Shown piece by piece: positions 46,266 to 60,000 of a stretch of DNA of 64,000 nucleotides. The position numbers and the translations under genes were made by a program. Under the pieces are notes generated by a model. That model was not told the DNA's origin, did no database searches, and saw only the letters and a program-made list of their open reading frames with translations. Positions within the stretch are counted from its first letter, which is position 1. The number at the start of each line of letters is the position of its first letter. Source of the stretch: Paramacrobiotus metropolitanus (lineage: Eukaryota; Tardigrada; Eutardigrada; Parachela; Macrobiotidae); the NCBI RefSeq assembly GCF_019649055.1, contig NW_026570272.1, positions 930,001-994,000 on the forward strand. The letters run 5' to 3'.

Positions 46266-46382
46266 ATGGGTAACGCTAATCTCCATCCTACGGCCCGCCA
46301 GGCCACTCATTTTGCGCGTTATGTCATCTTAGGTGCATTTGGCATGGCTGGTTGGTACATGTCAAATATTGATATGTTATAA
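46266..46382 (+). CDS. Possible 38-residue membrane micropeptide
   Basis: The frame starts ATGGGTAACGCT and encodes MGNANLHPTARQATHFARY followed by VILGAFGMAGWYMSNIDML and a stop. A basic, polar N-terminus plus one ~15-residue hydrophobic segment is typical of small single-pass mitochondrial or ER proteins. I do not recognise a family. The frame is short enough to arise by chance; no splice or polyadenylation evidence decides it. Confidence 0.35.
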   Translation: MGNANLHPTARQATHFARYVILGAFGMAGWYMSNIDML

Positions 46383-48329
46383 ACATCTTATCATAAAACC
46401 AAAGAATTTAGTGATCGAATTTTTTTTTATTGTCTTAATTCATGTATACTTCTATCTATCGTTGCGATAAGTGCTGGCTGCTCTCCATGCGCCAGCATGG
46501 TGCTTAATATGTTCTATGCACATGTATCTTTATGAAAGAAATTAATCACAGGGCTTGTACACATGTTAAGTGACTTCACGCTAAACTCCTTTCACAAAAC
46601 GGTTTGTTCTCCAGCTGCCATTACCTGCGGTACGCCCGACACCTCCCCGTGATTTGATTGCCCCGCGCTGATTTGCACAATCGATACGACATCTCGTGCG
46701 CAACCAGCAGCCGTAAAAATTCCTCTGTGGCCCCGGAGAATTACGGTACAATCGTTCTCGCCCCGGCGACTAATTTTCTGCCAGATCCGGGATAATTTTA
46801 CCTGGATGATATTGCACCGGCCGGAAACGCGTGCGAATCGCCGTTATGGATACGTAATTTCTGTACCGTATTGTGAGTCGGGAATACAGATTGGCCTCCG
46901 GTCTAAACCTCGCTCGGGTGAGCGTGCCGCAATTGCTATATTGCATAAATCAGAATCCAATTAGGTAAATGATCGTGGCAGTCAGTTATTGATCTCCTCT
47001 CTCTGGTCTCTGTGTTTCCCGCCCACCCGCAACATCTCGGCTGACAAGGAAGATATGTACAGCGTCTTGTTAATCAGCCATGTTCACTCTGCCGAGATTT
47101 ACCGGGTGATCCGAAGCCGGAGGATGGCGAATACCGTTCTTAATTAACTATTTTATATCTGCCGGCTTTTTTTCCATATTTCCACGCAAGCCGTGCCCTT
47201 GTGTCTTATCTGTGTGTTTACGAAAAAACTCAGTCTGTACTCGGCTTGCTGTTGAAAATGTCTTTTACTTACTCAACAATATTTATCAGCATTAATCGTC
47301 GGAAGTGCGTTAATTCATTCAAGCAGAAGTTACAACTATTCTTCTGCTTGGCCGGCTAATAATATTCAATGCGTCAACATTGGATGTCCATCATTCATCG
47401 GGCCATCTCCATTAACATTCGGCGCTTCGTGTGTCCGGCGTAATTGCTCACACTGACGATTATGGCCCGCCGTGCGACGACAAGGAGAGAGTAATTTTAC
47501 GGAGCACTGTCATCTGAGCATTGTGTTTGTCTGTCAAGTGCCGGTGATGATCCATAAATCATAACACGCCACACAAGAAGACAAATCGCGGTTGTTGATG
47601 AGACTTGTGGTAAGTGCGCCAATATTACCGGCTATTTTCAGCAGTAGCGATCATATATTTTTAAAAATTATTTCTCTTAACACTGGTATCGTGTTGACTC
47701 GTGTAACATGAGCCCGAAGAGAGCGCGAGAAAGAGCGGCTTACTAATTTGGACAAGCTCTTCATTATCCACTTCGACAATGTGATGTAATCTGGCAGCGA
47801 CAAGCGACAGTAACAAACCCGACAGTTTTCTTCGTATTTTCTTTTAATCGCAGCCTGCACAGTGTGTGTACTCAAGCCGCAGTTGTGTGTATATCACAGG
47901 GCTGGCGATCATGGCACCGCCTGTAATTAAAAATCAACCATCAAGTTCCATCTGATTATCGTCAATGATGGTCCCTGGAGGATTGCCGTGTATGCAGCGC
48001 TTATCTGCCCTACAACACCACTTCCTGTTGACGCCAAACTCCGCCCTTTAACCCAGCCAATTCCCCCGCGACATCGCCGCAACATATGGGCCCATTAACG
48101 GCCGCAATCCACAGCGGACCGGTTGCTGCACAGCACTCTGTACAGAAAACATACACCGCGTCTAATTACCCCAACAGGCAGCAGCCATGACCAGGATCGG
48201 ATTACTCTGAATGTATAATTATCTCCGGGATCCTGATTACCAACCCCGGAGTAAATCAGCGTGTGTGTAGTGTGAGTATAGTTCGGTGTGGATAACATTT
48301 CCTATATAAACACCACTATCGCCGCCAAC
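46383..48329. other. Non-coding upstream region of the GPCR gene
   Basis: Nearly 2 kb without coding signal or dispersed repeats, unlike the rest of the window; could hold cis-regulatory DNA. Not demonstrable from one sequence. Confidence 0.35.
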
Positions 48330-51300
48330 ATGACTATCCACTTGGTCGTCATCAATTCCACCAACGACACCATGGACGTGGATCTGTTTAACCGTAAACT
48401 CTTGGAGACGGACCTGGAAGATGAACGGCAGCGCTGGATCCAGATCAGTATACTGTTCATTCTGGGAATTTTGGCGTTTGTTTTGAACATCTACGTGATT
48501 GTGACACTGGCCAGGAAGCGCTACCATAGTGTACGGTTTAGTAATATTGATCTGCTGATTCTGCATCTGGGGATTGCGGATATCTTGGTGGCCGGTTTCT
48601 GTGTGCTGGCCGATGCCGGCTGGAAGATTACGTACCAGTGGCTGGCCGGGGATTTTATGTGCCGGGCGGTGAAATACATGCAGATGTTCTCCCTGTACGC
48701 CAGCACCAATATTATTGTCGTGATCAGTCTGGACCGGTGTTTTGCCATTGTTAATCCCATGCCGCGGATTGATCAGCATCTGCTGGTTAAGCGCATGACG
48801 ATGGCCGCCTGGATTGTCGCCGGTTTGTGCAGCATTCCACAGGTAACAAAAATAATTCTTGCAGAGACAATTTGGGCATTCTAATTTAAAGCACTGAGGC
48901 GGCTTCTGATCGGTATGAAATCTTGCTACATCCACTTAGTTAATTCCTTAAATCTTGCTCAGCATTTGAGCACTAAGTAGTGTTTTCGCTTGCATTTTTG
49001 GGTGCACTTAGTTTCTTGTGTACAGATAGACATCCACTTTCTTTGATTTTTGTTCAATATCTCTTCTTGATCGGTAAGATTTCGGTCCGATTATTTGTCT
49101 AGTATTTATTTCCCGACTTTTATACTGAGTTAGCGTAATATTTGTTACATTTTTCCTTCCATTTTTTGCGCATTAAGCTACTAAGCTTGTTGCGAAAAAG
49201 GTTTGTTAGTTTGCTGTTCGCCTAATTTTTATCATAGTCTGTTTCTCGGCATCGCGATTTTTTGACAATTTTCTTTCACAAAATTGTTTTCTCAACAACT
49301 GTTTAAATGATTTTAATTTGTATTTTCCCTGCATTTTAATACACCGGCGTTTCTGCGCGAAAATTCACGCAGATTCGCAAGTATGCATCATGTAAAATTC
49401 ATCACAAACGTGCTGAGCTAATCCTTGGGGTGCGGTTGGGCAAAACAATCTCCAGGTGGGCGCTGAACGATTTATGGGAACAATCTACAAATATACACCG
49501 CATTAATACTGCCATTTCGGGCCGGACAAACAATTCTCTTTTATCTTTATGAAAAATGCAAGCAACCTTGATCTTGGTTGATCCATAAATGTCTGTCCGA
49601 TCGCGATACAAATTCCCAGCCGAAACAATCTCTGCCTAAAAGCAGCTCCGCTGGAGCCGGAAGCTGCCTGCTAGCATAATTAGTCAATTCAGTTGAGCCA
49701 GGGCAAGAGAGAAAAGGGGAGGTTAATATTGTGACAGTCCGTGTTAAGTGGATAGTTTTATCTTCATCTGTGCCAAGTGGATCGTTTCTATCTGGCAACC
49801 AAGAATGTTTTCGTCGGGCAGCTGCTGTAGGCGCGCAACTGACGTAAGCATTAAGCAGTAAATACTGACGCGCTTCCGCTGCTGAAACAGTTAAAAACAT
49901 CAGCATCATTGTCTCGCTTAGAACCCGCATTATTCTTCATGTCTCGACAGACGTTTATTGACAGTAAATCACTTTTAAAAATTAAATTTACAGAGTACAT
50001 GTTTTTAATGCGGTTTTACACAAAAATCGCGTGCGATACTCAGCACGATTGTTATTGTATCACTAAAACAGTAGGTCAAATTTTCATTGTATTTCCTAAC
50101 AATATTTATCGACAACGGTTTTGACTTATGCTCCTGTAATCGATCCCTGCCGGCATCAATATAAACACGGTCTGGATCAATAAGTCGCTGAATCAGCTGC
50201 CAACGCGTGCTTCCGAGAAAAATGGCAATTACAATCGTCAAAAATGCCGGCTTCGTTCATGTAGCCAGCAATTTCCGCTATAGTTCATCCAGAGCTCCCG
50301 AAAAGGTTAATCAGCTTAAACGGCGCTACACGGAACCGGAGTTGCTGCTTACAAACAAAATGCTGCTCTTTTCTGCTTACGTAACGCCCGACATTTATCC
50401 ATAATTAACGCTGTTCCTGGTAATCGTCAGCCAGTTCGTTCGCTCGTGCGGTTCCCATTTTTCCGATACACGACAACTCAAACAACACCCCGTAATTTCG
50501 CTTTTTCTTCCTCTGTCTCGTGCGATCACTGGCGCGTATAACAAGTTCTCAGATTCGCAATGCAGAAATGGCAATGCAGCCGGATCTAACTGACGAATTA
50601 GCCGCAGTATGACGCACACTGGCTGACAATCAACCGGGTGCGACAATATGTCAACCTAAGCATCCAGCGGATTGTAAACCACATGCCCATGACGCACAGG
50701 CAACCTACATAACAAAAGAGACAATCATTATCACTTGTAATCGCTGTAGAAATCTTCGTGTCGTTTTTGTCGTGCTTCCGAATTGTCGGTATAGACTAAC
50801 CCGGTGCGCGGTTGGGTGTGTGTTGCAGGTGTTTGTGTTCGGTGTGATGAAAGCTCCGTTTGAGACGGACACCGGGGAATTCTATCAATGCGTGACCCAT
50901 GGCGCCTACACTGCTAAATGGCAGGAAACCACCTACGTCGTCTTCACATTCTGTGTAATATTTGCCCTGCCTTTGCTCATTATTATCATTTCCTATGTGC
51001 TGATCTTCGGAATCCTCCATAAAGAATCACACAAACGCTCAAGTGAGAATTACCACAACTATAGCCAAACCTGTAGCTTATAAGTATTTACAAACCGATA
51101 CCCCAACCACGTTTACTAATTTGGATAATATACTACTAAATAAATATAAAACAAATTTAGACATTGTTTTACACTTGTATAAACAAACAATAATTACTGA
51201 AATAAGTAATGTAAATAAATTAAAATCGAGAAGAAGACCGACCCTGGAAATTTAATTTTACTCATGTAGAATCTTATTTCAATAAGTTATCCTAGATTAA

Positions 51301-53064
51301 ATCGCTCTACTAACAATTTCTTGGCAGTATCTCAAAATCTAAGAGTAAAATTTATCGATGACAATAAAAATCAATGCAAGTAGCTCCGTATGTTACGTTA
51401 ATTTTAGTAATTAAGCGTATTAATATTTGCATGAACAGCACGTGGAAAATTGGCGGAGTAGAGCGTTCAACCTTTTTGTGCCCTTCGGACATAAATAACT
51501 CGTTCTCATATCGATGAATTAATTTCCAGAATTTTCCGAGCATTTATTACCTTAACGTTTCCTAAATCAACAATAATGGGCACACAGTAAATACCTAAAA
51601 CCGAATGTTGATAATTGCAGAGCGTTACAGAACTTACAATAAATTTTCTAAATTGGCTTAAGTAGCCAAATCGTAAATACGTCTTTTACACAATTAAACT
51701 GGATGTTATCATGTTGTGTCGAAATAACGGTTCACATTGTACCAAATTACAAAGTATTTCAACGGTGGCGCTCCCAAATCAATATTTGTGAGATTAATGC
51801 AATTTCGTGATGTTACAGTAACAAGAATTAAATTTGCGAAGACTATTTAGACCGTGAGTAATCGAATCGTAATTCGTAAATACGTCAGTACACCATAAAA
51901 TACAGAATAGTGAGAGTACCTAAATCTAAATCATAAGTGTCGGCAGCGATAAATAAAAGGTTCGATTGCGTGCAGTAGAAACCTCCGGAAACAAATAAAC
52001 AAATCTAAACGTAAACGTAAAAGTCGTAAACGTCTGCCAGAAAAATAACAAATCACAGTACGGGAAAAATGGAAATCGATTGTTGTTGCTTGTACAGCGG
52101 ATATTGATGGGCCATACAGTGAAGGGCATCAGAAGGTGATAATTGCACGCACCCAGTCCGACACATCCGGCGTCAGTCGGCTACGGGAGCATACCATGAA
52201 AAAGGCCAAAACGAAGACATTGTGGATATCCGTTCTAGTTATATCGGCATTTGTTATTTGTTGGGGTAAGATTTTATTGCAGTATTTTTTTTATTTTAAT
52301 GTTTTTTCCTGTTTAATCATAAGATACGCCTTGCTACATGGTTGGCTTGGCGAATTGTTATAAAATAGTATAGAATACTATACAATATGGAATGCAGTTC
52401 TATGGAATATGGAATACGGAATACAGTCCTATACTGTATAGCAATATGGAATACAATCCTATAATGTATGCGTATTTCATTTCTGTCTTCCTGCATATAT
52501 AAAACTTGCGCACTCGTTTTTTTCCCTTGCGAAGTTGTGCCGCAAAGACTTGCTAATGCAAAGGACACCAAAGTACATGCGTTTCCTTAACGTTACGGAA
52601 GCGCTTATAATTTTGCTCTCGATTCAATTCGCTTTGGTAATATTCGCTTTGTATTACAATCATACGCTGATCCAGTTATAAAAATCACCATGCAAAAGCC
52701 ACATGATGGCAAAATCATGCGAATTTGTTTTCTAGCTCCCTATCATCTTGCCATGATCCTCTTCCTATCAATGGAGAAGCATATTGATAACGTGGACGAT
52801 TACAAGATGTTTCAGCACATTTTTTTCTTTGGTAAGTTTGCGTACGAATCACTATTCCAGTAATTATAATTATTGATAACGTTTAATAGTTAACAAGGCA
52901 ACGCTTCGTTTTTAGGAATGAGTAATTCAGTAGCCAACCCGTTTATCTACGGGGTATTTCACATGATTGCCCGATCCAAGAAAGCCTACAAGCAGCGCTC
53001 TCGAAGGGAGCGGAAGAATCTGATGCTGCCGAAAACGACAAAGTCCTTCGCCAGCGTACTCTGA
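48330..53064 (+). CDS. Peptide GPCR of the GnRH/AKH/corazonin receptor superfamily
   Basis: Five exons, 48330-48842, 50829-51042, 52098-52265, 52736-52831 and 52916-53064, all GT-AG and frame-consistent, give 379 residues. Features: two N-glycosylation sites (N9-S-T, N12-D-T); TM1 about 38-61 with N53; TM2 LGIADIL (D84); TM3 cysteine C111 paired with C192 in extracellular loop 2; DRC at 135-137 in place of DRY, with SLDRCFAIVNP around it; TM5 about 203-233; TM6 ICWAPYH (C297-P300); TM7 NSVANPFIY (N338-Y342). D-R-C-x-A-I and a short ECL2 are typical of the AKH/corazonin/ACP branch; which one cannot be decided by eye. Short C-tail with many basic residues. Plasma membrane, probably Gq-coupled by family. 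I chose the first ATG in frame. Confidence 0.88.
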
Positions 53065-54870
53065 CGCCCCGTACCTGCACTTTCTAATTTTCTCAAAAAG
53101 ACCGCTTGCTAAAAGAAATATGGCATGTGGTAACGTTAATTTTCATTTTTTTTGTATGACAGTACAATCCAGATATACTTTGATTTACTCCTTTGGAAAG
53201 ATGATCCGCGTCACAATAATGCAACTCGCTCTCGTAACAAGGCGGCGCTAATTGATTTTGTACCTGTTTTTCCGTGGATAAGCTTGTCTGGCAGTTGGAG
53301 CAGAGTAACGCAACCAGAGCCCAATAAAATGGAAGGGCATCTCATTTTGAATGACCTATGTGCTATTGCATCTCTGTGCCGCACCTACAGTTTACGTTCG
53401 TCGGTTGTCCCGAAACAGACACGCCGAACTGCATAATGCTGGCTGGAAAATGTTTCCAAGAAACATATCAATGGCTGACGTCAATCCGTCTGGCTTGGTT
53501 GACAAGAATTAATCAATGTATAGCCATACTCCATTAAAAAAGTTTTGTACGGAATCGCGAGACACAACCCGTCCATTCCCGAGGGAGAAAACTGGAAGCC
53601 ACAGTGCAGCTAGTACAATCAGAAATGTTTATAAACACTAACATATGCAGAACTGACTGAACTGCGACCGCAAAAAAAGATAAGCGATAGAAGCTCCTTC
53701 TTAGGTCGAGTCAGTTACTAAGCCAATTCGCCAAGAATGACAACTAGCAATACGAGTTACGGAGTCAGTGGAGATATCATAACCATTAAGAAATGCGCAT
53801 ATAACCAACAATGTGCGTTTGTACATAAAGTCAATTACGTACATTATGTGTAAATATTATTGACGCAAGCCGTTTCGATATTGTTGATGTAATCTTGTGG
53901 CTCGCTTTCGCAGTTCAATCAAGTAACAACAATAATTTTTCCGATTCCGCTCGCCAACTGGTCACTCATACTGCACGGTTCAGCGACTTAATCATTCAGC
54001 ACATGACACTAGATCATTTCATGTGTGCACACTGGTCATCTGGATGGTAATCGCTTGATTATACGATGGATCCATACTTTTCACTGTGTGGTTTTACTAA
54101 CCGACCACTTTTTACTGTTCGGTTCCAATCGACTTCCCTTCAAAATGAACAGTTGTTTCAACAGTTATGCACAATTTCAAACATTTAAAGAGCTGTTCAC
54201 CATCACGTGTGTGTCTTGGTTTTGCGCGAGTTATTATAACTTTGTCCGACCTGGCGCGCCATACAAAACACTTTTGACATGGTGAATATAAAATTCTTTT
54301 GGTAGCTAACAGATTCTGAATAAGCGCAGTCAATTTAATCGGAAGAAGTGGCGGAAACGCGGAAAAGCGATTTTTCTTTGAACATTAATGCGATGGCTCG
54401 AGGTAGCGGCCAGCTGCAGGGCGCCGCACCACTCAGGTGCGGTAGTTGTTTTCAAGGGTGAAATAATACTTAATAACTATATTTCAAAAAAGAAGTTTAA
54501 TGATTCTCTTTGCTGCATAAGCATTTCTGGCGCGTTTATTTGTGAAGTGCTTGCAGTATCCAGGAAAACCGAATGCTGACAGTGGCTAACACTTGAAATT
54601 CAGCTTAAATTTTCCATCAGCACTTCAGAATTAACGAGCATCATGGGCACTATGTGGTGGTGTAAATGCAAAACTTGCTAAAAATCGGGAAAATCTCCAG
54701 AAAACTGCAATGCGTATCCATGTGACCTACATATAAACCTTGTTTTATGTGGTGGCTGTAACTGAACAGTAACGCGCACGTACGCATGTACAGAAATTAA
54801 TAAATTTTTCTGTTTTCGAATAATATAGTTGTTCGCCAGTTAGTACCTTTTTGTCAACTGTATTTCATCA
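53065..54870. other. Intergenic; possible GPCR relic
   Basis: 53428-53480 contains LHNAGWKMF and, one frame over, QETYQWLT, recalling ADAGWKITYQWLA of the receptor TM2/loop. Otherwise nothing recognised. Confidence 0.3.
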
Positions 54871-56319
54871 ATGCAGTTTTCGGTTTACATTGTTGCCTCG
54901 GGTGTATATGCCCTTTCGATTTTGCTGAGCGGTTTAGCCGCGGATGTGGAGAATCTGGATCCTATTACATATACGGAATCCTTTCGCACATTCGAATATG
55001 CTTTCGAGGTAGGCGAGATCTTTTTTTAGCTGGCTTTATCGCAAGAAATTGCCGTTATTGTTTCGTATATTTATTGTTTCGTTTGCTTATTGTTTCGTAC
55101 GAATATTGTTTCGTACGAACTCTTAGATAGCTAACACTATTAAATTTGTCTTTTAAACAAAACAGTTTACCTTTATTTAAGAGTGATTATCCATGAAAAA
55201 TTCTGGCAGTCGAAATGCTGATGAATTTGAGCAGAATTACAATACTTTTGGATCAGTCTAATATTTGAGTCTGTTGGTACAGGTAGGCTATCGCCTATCG
55301 AAAAGGATTTATTTACTGTAAACTTTTCTCTGAATGAAAAATATTTAAAGTGCAAAATTTACGCCACCTTGTTAAAGTGTTTGCCATAGATCCTAGTTCC
55401 GCCAGTTAACAATTTTGCAATAGTTTGTATTAATTACTACTCCAGTGCACGTTGCATCCCTGGAAGGAGGATGCGGATGATTTATACCAGGCCATTAGTC
55501 ATCAGCCGGGAAGTTCCTGTCAATTGCATAACCTCACACAGTTGGGTGGTCCGCCAAAGGGAGACGACGCGGTCAAATACGAAATTCGCTACGGTGTTCG
55601 TACGAAAAAATGGTACCTCCTGGCGCGCTTCTTTATTTACTGACTTGGTACCTGCTTACAGTGTCGGCGACCCAATAAACCGGACAACTGCACCAGCGCG
55701 AACGATACATCCCAGTGCACCGTAGAAAAAGCTTGTCATTGCTGTACCGATATTCTCGTTGAGGAATTGTGTCTGTACGCACGGTTCTCCTTGGACCTAA
55801 TTTCCAGCCAATGTAAACCCATCCCGCTTGACCAGGCCGTGGCGACGGCTGTTGAGAGCGCAATGAAGTCGGATAACGGCACTATTTATGTTGAATATTC
55901 GCCACCAGCCACACTGCCATTCAGACAAAGTACAGACGCAAGAGTTTTTAGTAGAATCTGTCGGTTTTCACTGTTGATAACCCGATATTAAATTTAATGT
56001 CGTTGATTTAGATACACCGTACTGCACGAGCCGCTTAGATTTGCCGGCACGCTGTTTACAAAAGATGTTGGTCCTTGTGGACACCGGGAAATGTTTGCTT
56101 AAAATAATCTTGGATGAGTATGGCGCGGTACCCCCTGATACTATCTGGAATACCATGAAACCCATCACCAACGAGCAGTATACACAGTTTCTGGGCCTGA
56201 GTGACCATGGCATTAATTGCTATCGTCACAACAACAACAACTGTGATGCTTGCCTGAGCCTACCCCTGGTGCAGGATATCAAGGAGAACGCATACCAGAT
56301 AGAATCAGCGCCGGAATAA
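54871..56319 (+). CDS. Secreted cysteine-rich protein, function unknown
   Basis: Four exons, 54871-55008, 55446-55595, 55662-55929 and 56012-56319, give 287 residues. Signal peptide MQFSVYIVASGVYALSILLS with probable cleavage after GLAA. The mature part has 16 cysteines, including the tight cluster ACHCC, and the pairs NC..QC and INC..NNC..AC, suggesting several disulfides. N-glycosylation sites include NLT and NDT. The exon-2 donor is the weak point: only GGT|GTTCGT keeps frame, whereas the better-looking GTACGA four bases on does not. Exons 3-4 join A|AT. No known domain recognised. It faces the convergent Kazal gene. Confidence 0.66.
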
Positions 56320-57073
56320 AGCGGTTTGCCGGTGTAGCTGTTTTAAATATTTAGAATATAAAACCATTCCTGCTGTTAATTGTACTAAATAGTAAATAAT
56401 ACTGTCAGCTATTCTGTCTTCAAGGTGCTTGACAAAATAAATCATGTTATTTATATTATGATCTAATTCGCTCAATCCAAATGGCAAATACGTATATATA
56501 TCAAATGCAAATTATATCTATACTTGAAGTATAAGTTTATACAGCAGAGGCAGCGGTGCCCGGCAAGTTTAACGCAGATGACTTTCTGAAGCCCTAATCG
56601 TACCTTACCGAAAGGTTCGGTTTGCATATCTGTAAAAGCATCACAATTTAACGCTGCATTTCTGCTAGAGTACGCATTCGGTCGGGTTTCTTCACCTTTG
56701 TAGCCGCTTTCAAATGTACTGTTTTCTTGCTATTGTGCAAAAGTAATAAACTACGGTAATAATCATTACTTGCTAAATTATTTACCGAATAAGTTGGTAA
56801 AACTGTTTCTTCCCGCTAAAATTACTGATAACGATCATAATACAAGCTGCAGGCGTGCTGATATCACTCATATAATATCTTTATTGATTCACATCATTTC
56901 AACGTCGTCAAACAATATGTTTGTACTTGCAATCCGACAGTCGTACATCGGCAAAACCGTGCACACTGATCGAAACAATAAACACAGTCTGTAATAAAAT
57001 TCTCTCAGTAAGACTTTATGGCCGGCATAGAAAAGCGTACCAGCGCTTTCACGTTCACAAATTCATCTGAATT
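56320..57073. other. Intergenic between convergent genes
   Basis: AT-rich; TTTATTG at 56878-56884 could be the polyadenylation signal of the minus-strand Kazal gene. Nothing else recognised. Confidence 0.4.
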
Positions 57074-60000
57074 TTAGTATTCGCAGTCTTCGGCTTGGGC
57101 CTCTTTGTGTCCCCATCCTTTGTTTCCCCATCCTTTGTTTCCCCATCCTTTGTTTCCCCATCCTTTGTTTCCCCATCCTTTATTTCCCCATCCTTTATGT
57201 TGTCCCCAACCTTTGTGGCCCCAACCTTTGGGGCCCCATCCCTTATGTCCCCATCCTTTATGTCCCCATCCTTTATGGTGACCGAATCCCTTCTCCTCGA
57301 ATCCGAAATCAAAGGCCTTTCCGAACTGGAAGAACGGCTGTTCTTTCTTAATCTCCCAGTAAGATTTTGCTTCGGTTTCGTTGGCGTTGGTCTGGTTGTC
57401 GGCGGTCATGGCTTCATCACTGCGGCCCATACCGAATTTGTGGCGGCGCCACCGTCCACGTTCCTCCCCGCCGTCCTTTTCGTTTTCTTGACCTTTGTCG
57501 CCTCCTCGGTGGCCCCAGCCAAACTGGCGCTTTTCAGTTTCGTTCTTGGGTTTAAAGATACGCGGGCACTTGATGTCGTTCTGGCAGATGCTGCATTCGT
57601 TCATGCAGCGAACACCAAGGGCTGTAAGTGCAAAATTGATTACTTCTGTAACACGGACAAAAGAAAAAGCGGGAAAGACTTACTGGCATCGGCAGCCAGG
57701 GCTTCGTATTTCTCGCGCTTGCTATGCACGGTCTTTCCGTTGGTCAAGCAAATGGAGTAGTTCTTAGTCTTGTTGTCTTCCTTGATATTGGACACTGCGA
57801 AAGTTAAGGTTCGATTTCGCATTTGTTAAAGAAAATATTATAAAAAGATATTCCCACAAAATTATGCATGATTATGGATTATGGTCATCTTTTGAAATCA
57901 GTAACAATATTGTTGTTACGATTGTTAAGGATCTAAACCAGTAACTGCAAAAATTAGTGTCGTTTACTTTACTTACGGTCAAATTCATCAGCCTTGCACG
58001 GGCACGCTCCAAAGCACCGTGATCCCAACCCGGCATTTTGGGCTTGCGCATTGGTCAGTTCGCACAGGTTCTTATAGGTGACATTATTCGATCCGCACAA
58101 TTCAAACTTATTCTTCTCTCCGCCCTTGCGATGGTGCTTCCACGCACCTTCATGCACCATCACCTTGTGGTTGGGTCCGAAGGGGCAGGTGCAGTTGGGC
58201 GGGTGTTCTGGGCTCTCGGTCGTGGCCTCCATGTACCAGTGGCGCCACTCCTTGGCTTTGGTCTCCCGGCGCTGTTTGATACGCTCGATCTTCTCCGCCG
58301 ACGGGAAACGTGGGCATTTGGTGTTGTTGAAGCAGTCATCGCAGTCTCCCTTGCAACGGATGCCCAGAGTCGGGTCCGCGGCGAAGGCCTTGCTTACTTC
58401 GCGCCATTTGCGCACGGTGTTTCCGTTGGTCAGACAGATGGGTTTATGGTGGCGACGGCGGCGATGGTGGCGACGACGGCCGAATCCGAAGTGGCGCGGC
58501 TGGCGTTCGGGCTGGTCTTCCAGCCCTTCGGGCTCTTCGGCACCCTCGGGTTCATCGGCTTTGCCTTCGCGGTCTTCGTTCTCGTTGGCCTCGGGGTTCT
58601 CAGCTTCCGGTTCTTGGGTGAAAGATTCCGCGGTCGCATCTACGGTCGAATTGGTGGAGTTGGAGCCGGAGATGTTGGCGGATCCCACGGCGAAGATTAT
58701 GGCTTTGGGTTCCACGGTAGCATTAGAAGAGGCGTTGGACGAGCCTGCAGCGGATTCGTCGACCTGTTCCGGCTGCTGATTCTCGCCCTGGGCTTGGGGG
58801 TTTTCGTTTTCCTCTTCAAAGGGGTTTTTGAAGTCGCCTTTGATTTCGTTGGTGCATGGACATTTGCCAAGACAGCGGAATCCCAGCTCTACCGAATTAC
58901 AGTTGTCAAAACAGGAAACGAATATACCGTTGTGCCAGAATCATATAAAATATTTATTTATGTATTTATTTATAATTATTTTTCTAGCCATTAATTTATT
59001 GTTTCTCATATGTAATATTATTAGTAATAATTTTTATACTGGTAACTGTTAAAGTTTATTTTTTGTTATTATTTGCTCAATACTAAGGCTTAATCATTTA
59101 GGGCAGAACATTTACTGGTAATCAGTTGTTGTATCTGTACTTACTGGGATTGGTTGTCTGGTTGTTGATCAGTTCGCAGATATTGCTGTAAGTCTTATTA
59201 TCGTTGCCGCACACTTCCAAATGCCGGCGTTTGAAGCCCATACTGAGCGCTTCCGGGCACGTGCAGTTAGGTGGGTGTGGGCGGGCCTTTTCCTTGTCTT
59301 CCTTTTCTTTGACATAATCAATAGGGCAGTGGATGGGCGCGGTCTGGCACTCAGAGCATTCACCCTTGCATCGTACACCCAAAGCTGCAAAGAAACTAAT
59401 CATGATTACCATAATTCAAAATAACCGGCAAATAAGCGTAATTACATTCGTTCTTCTTCAGAGCCTCGTGCTTCTCGATCTTGCCATGGACCGTCTGACC
59501 GTTGTTCAGGCAGAACGGTTCGGCTTCCTTGTGGTACTTGTGGAGGCCGCGTTTCTCCTCACGCTTTTCCCAACCGAAACCGGCATTTCGTTTAAACATG
59601 TGATGTTTGCGTCCTGCGAATAAAAATCGTCACGTCATTACAGATTAATTAAACGCGGTGATTCATTTTGCTGGGTTTTACCGAACTTCTCCAGATCGCA
59701 TGGGCATTTTCCATGGCAGCGTTTGCCCAGGGCGGGATTGGCCACTTGTTTGTTCTTGAAGTCGCATTTGTTAGCATAAGTCACGTTGTCCGAACCGCAG
59801 ATCATCTTTTTCTCAAGGTGTTTCTGGCCGCATGTCGTGTTCAGGAATTTCTGATAGCGATGCGAAGATTTCTGGGTGCAGACGCAGTTGGGCGCTACAA
59901 CGGGGGATTCGCGGCGATTTCGGTGGCGGCGCTTGGGGCAGCGCAGGTCGTTGGCGCAGTCGGCGCATTCACCGTGACACCGCTTACCCACAGCTGTAAT

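Noticed and set aside
49547-49930. 127-codon minus-strand ORF with a hydrophobic start inside GPCR intron 1
   Set aside because: MMLMFLTVSAAEA looks signal-like, but the rest has no motif or composition of a real protein and no second support.
53152-53436. 94-codon plus-strand ORF after the GPCR
   Set aside because: No motif or splice link; only a possible short receptor relic at its end.
57095-58994. Plus-strand ORFs of 221-318 codons
   Set aside because: Antisense shadows of the Kazal gene exons; their composition is produced by the repeats on the other strand.
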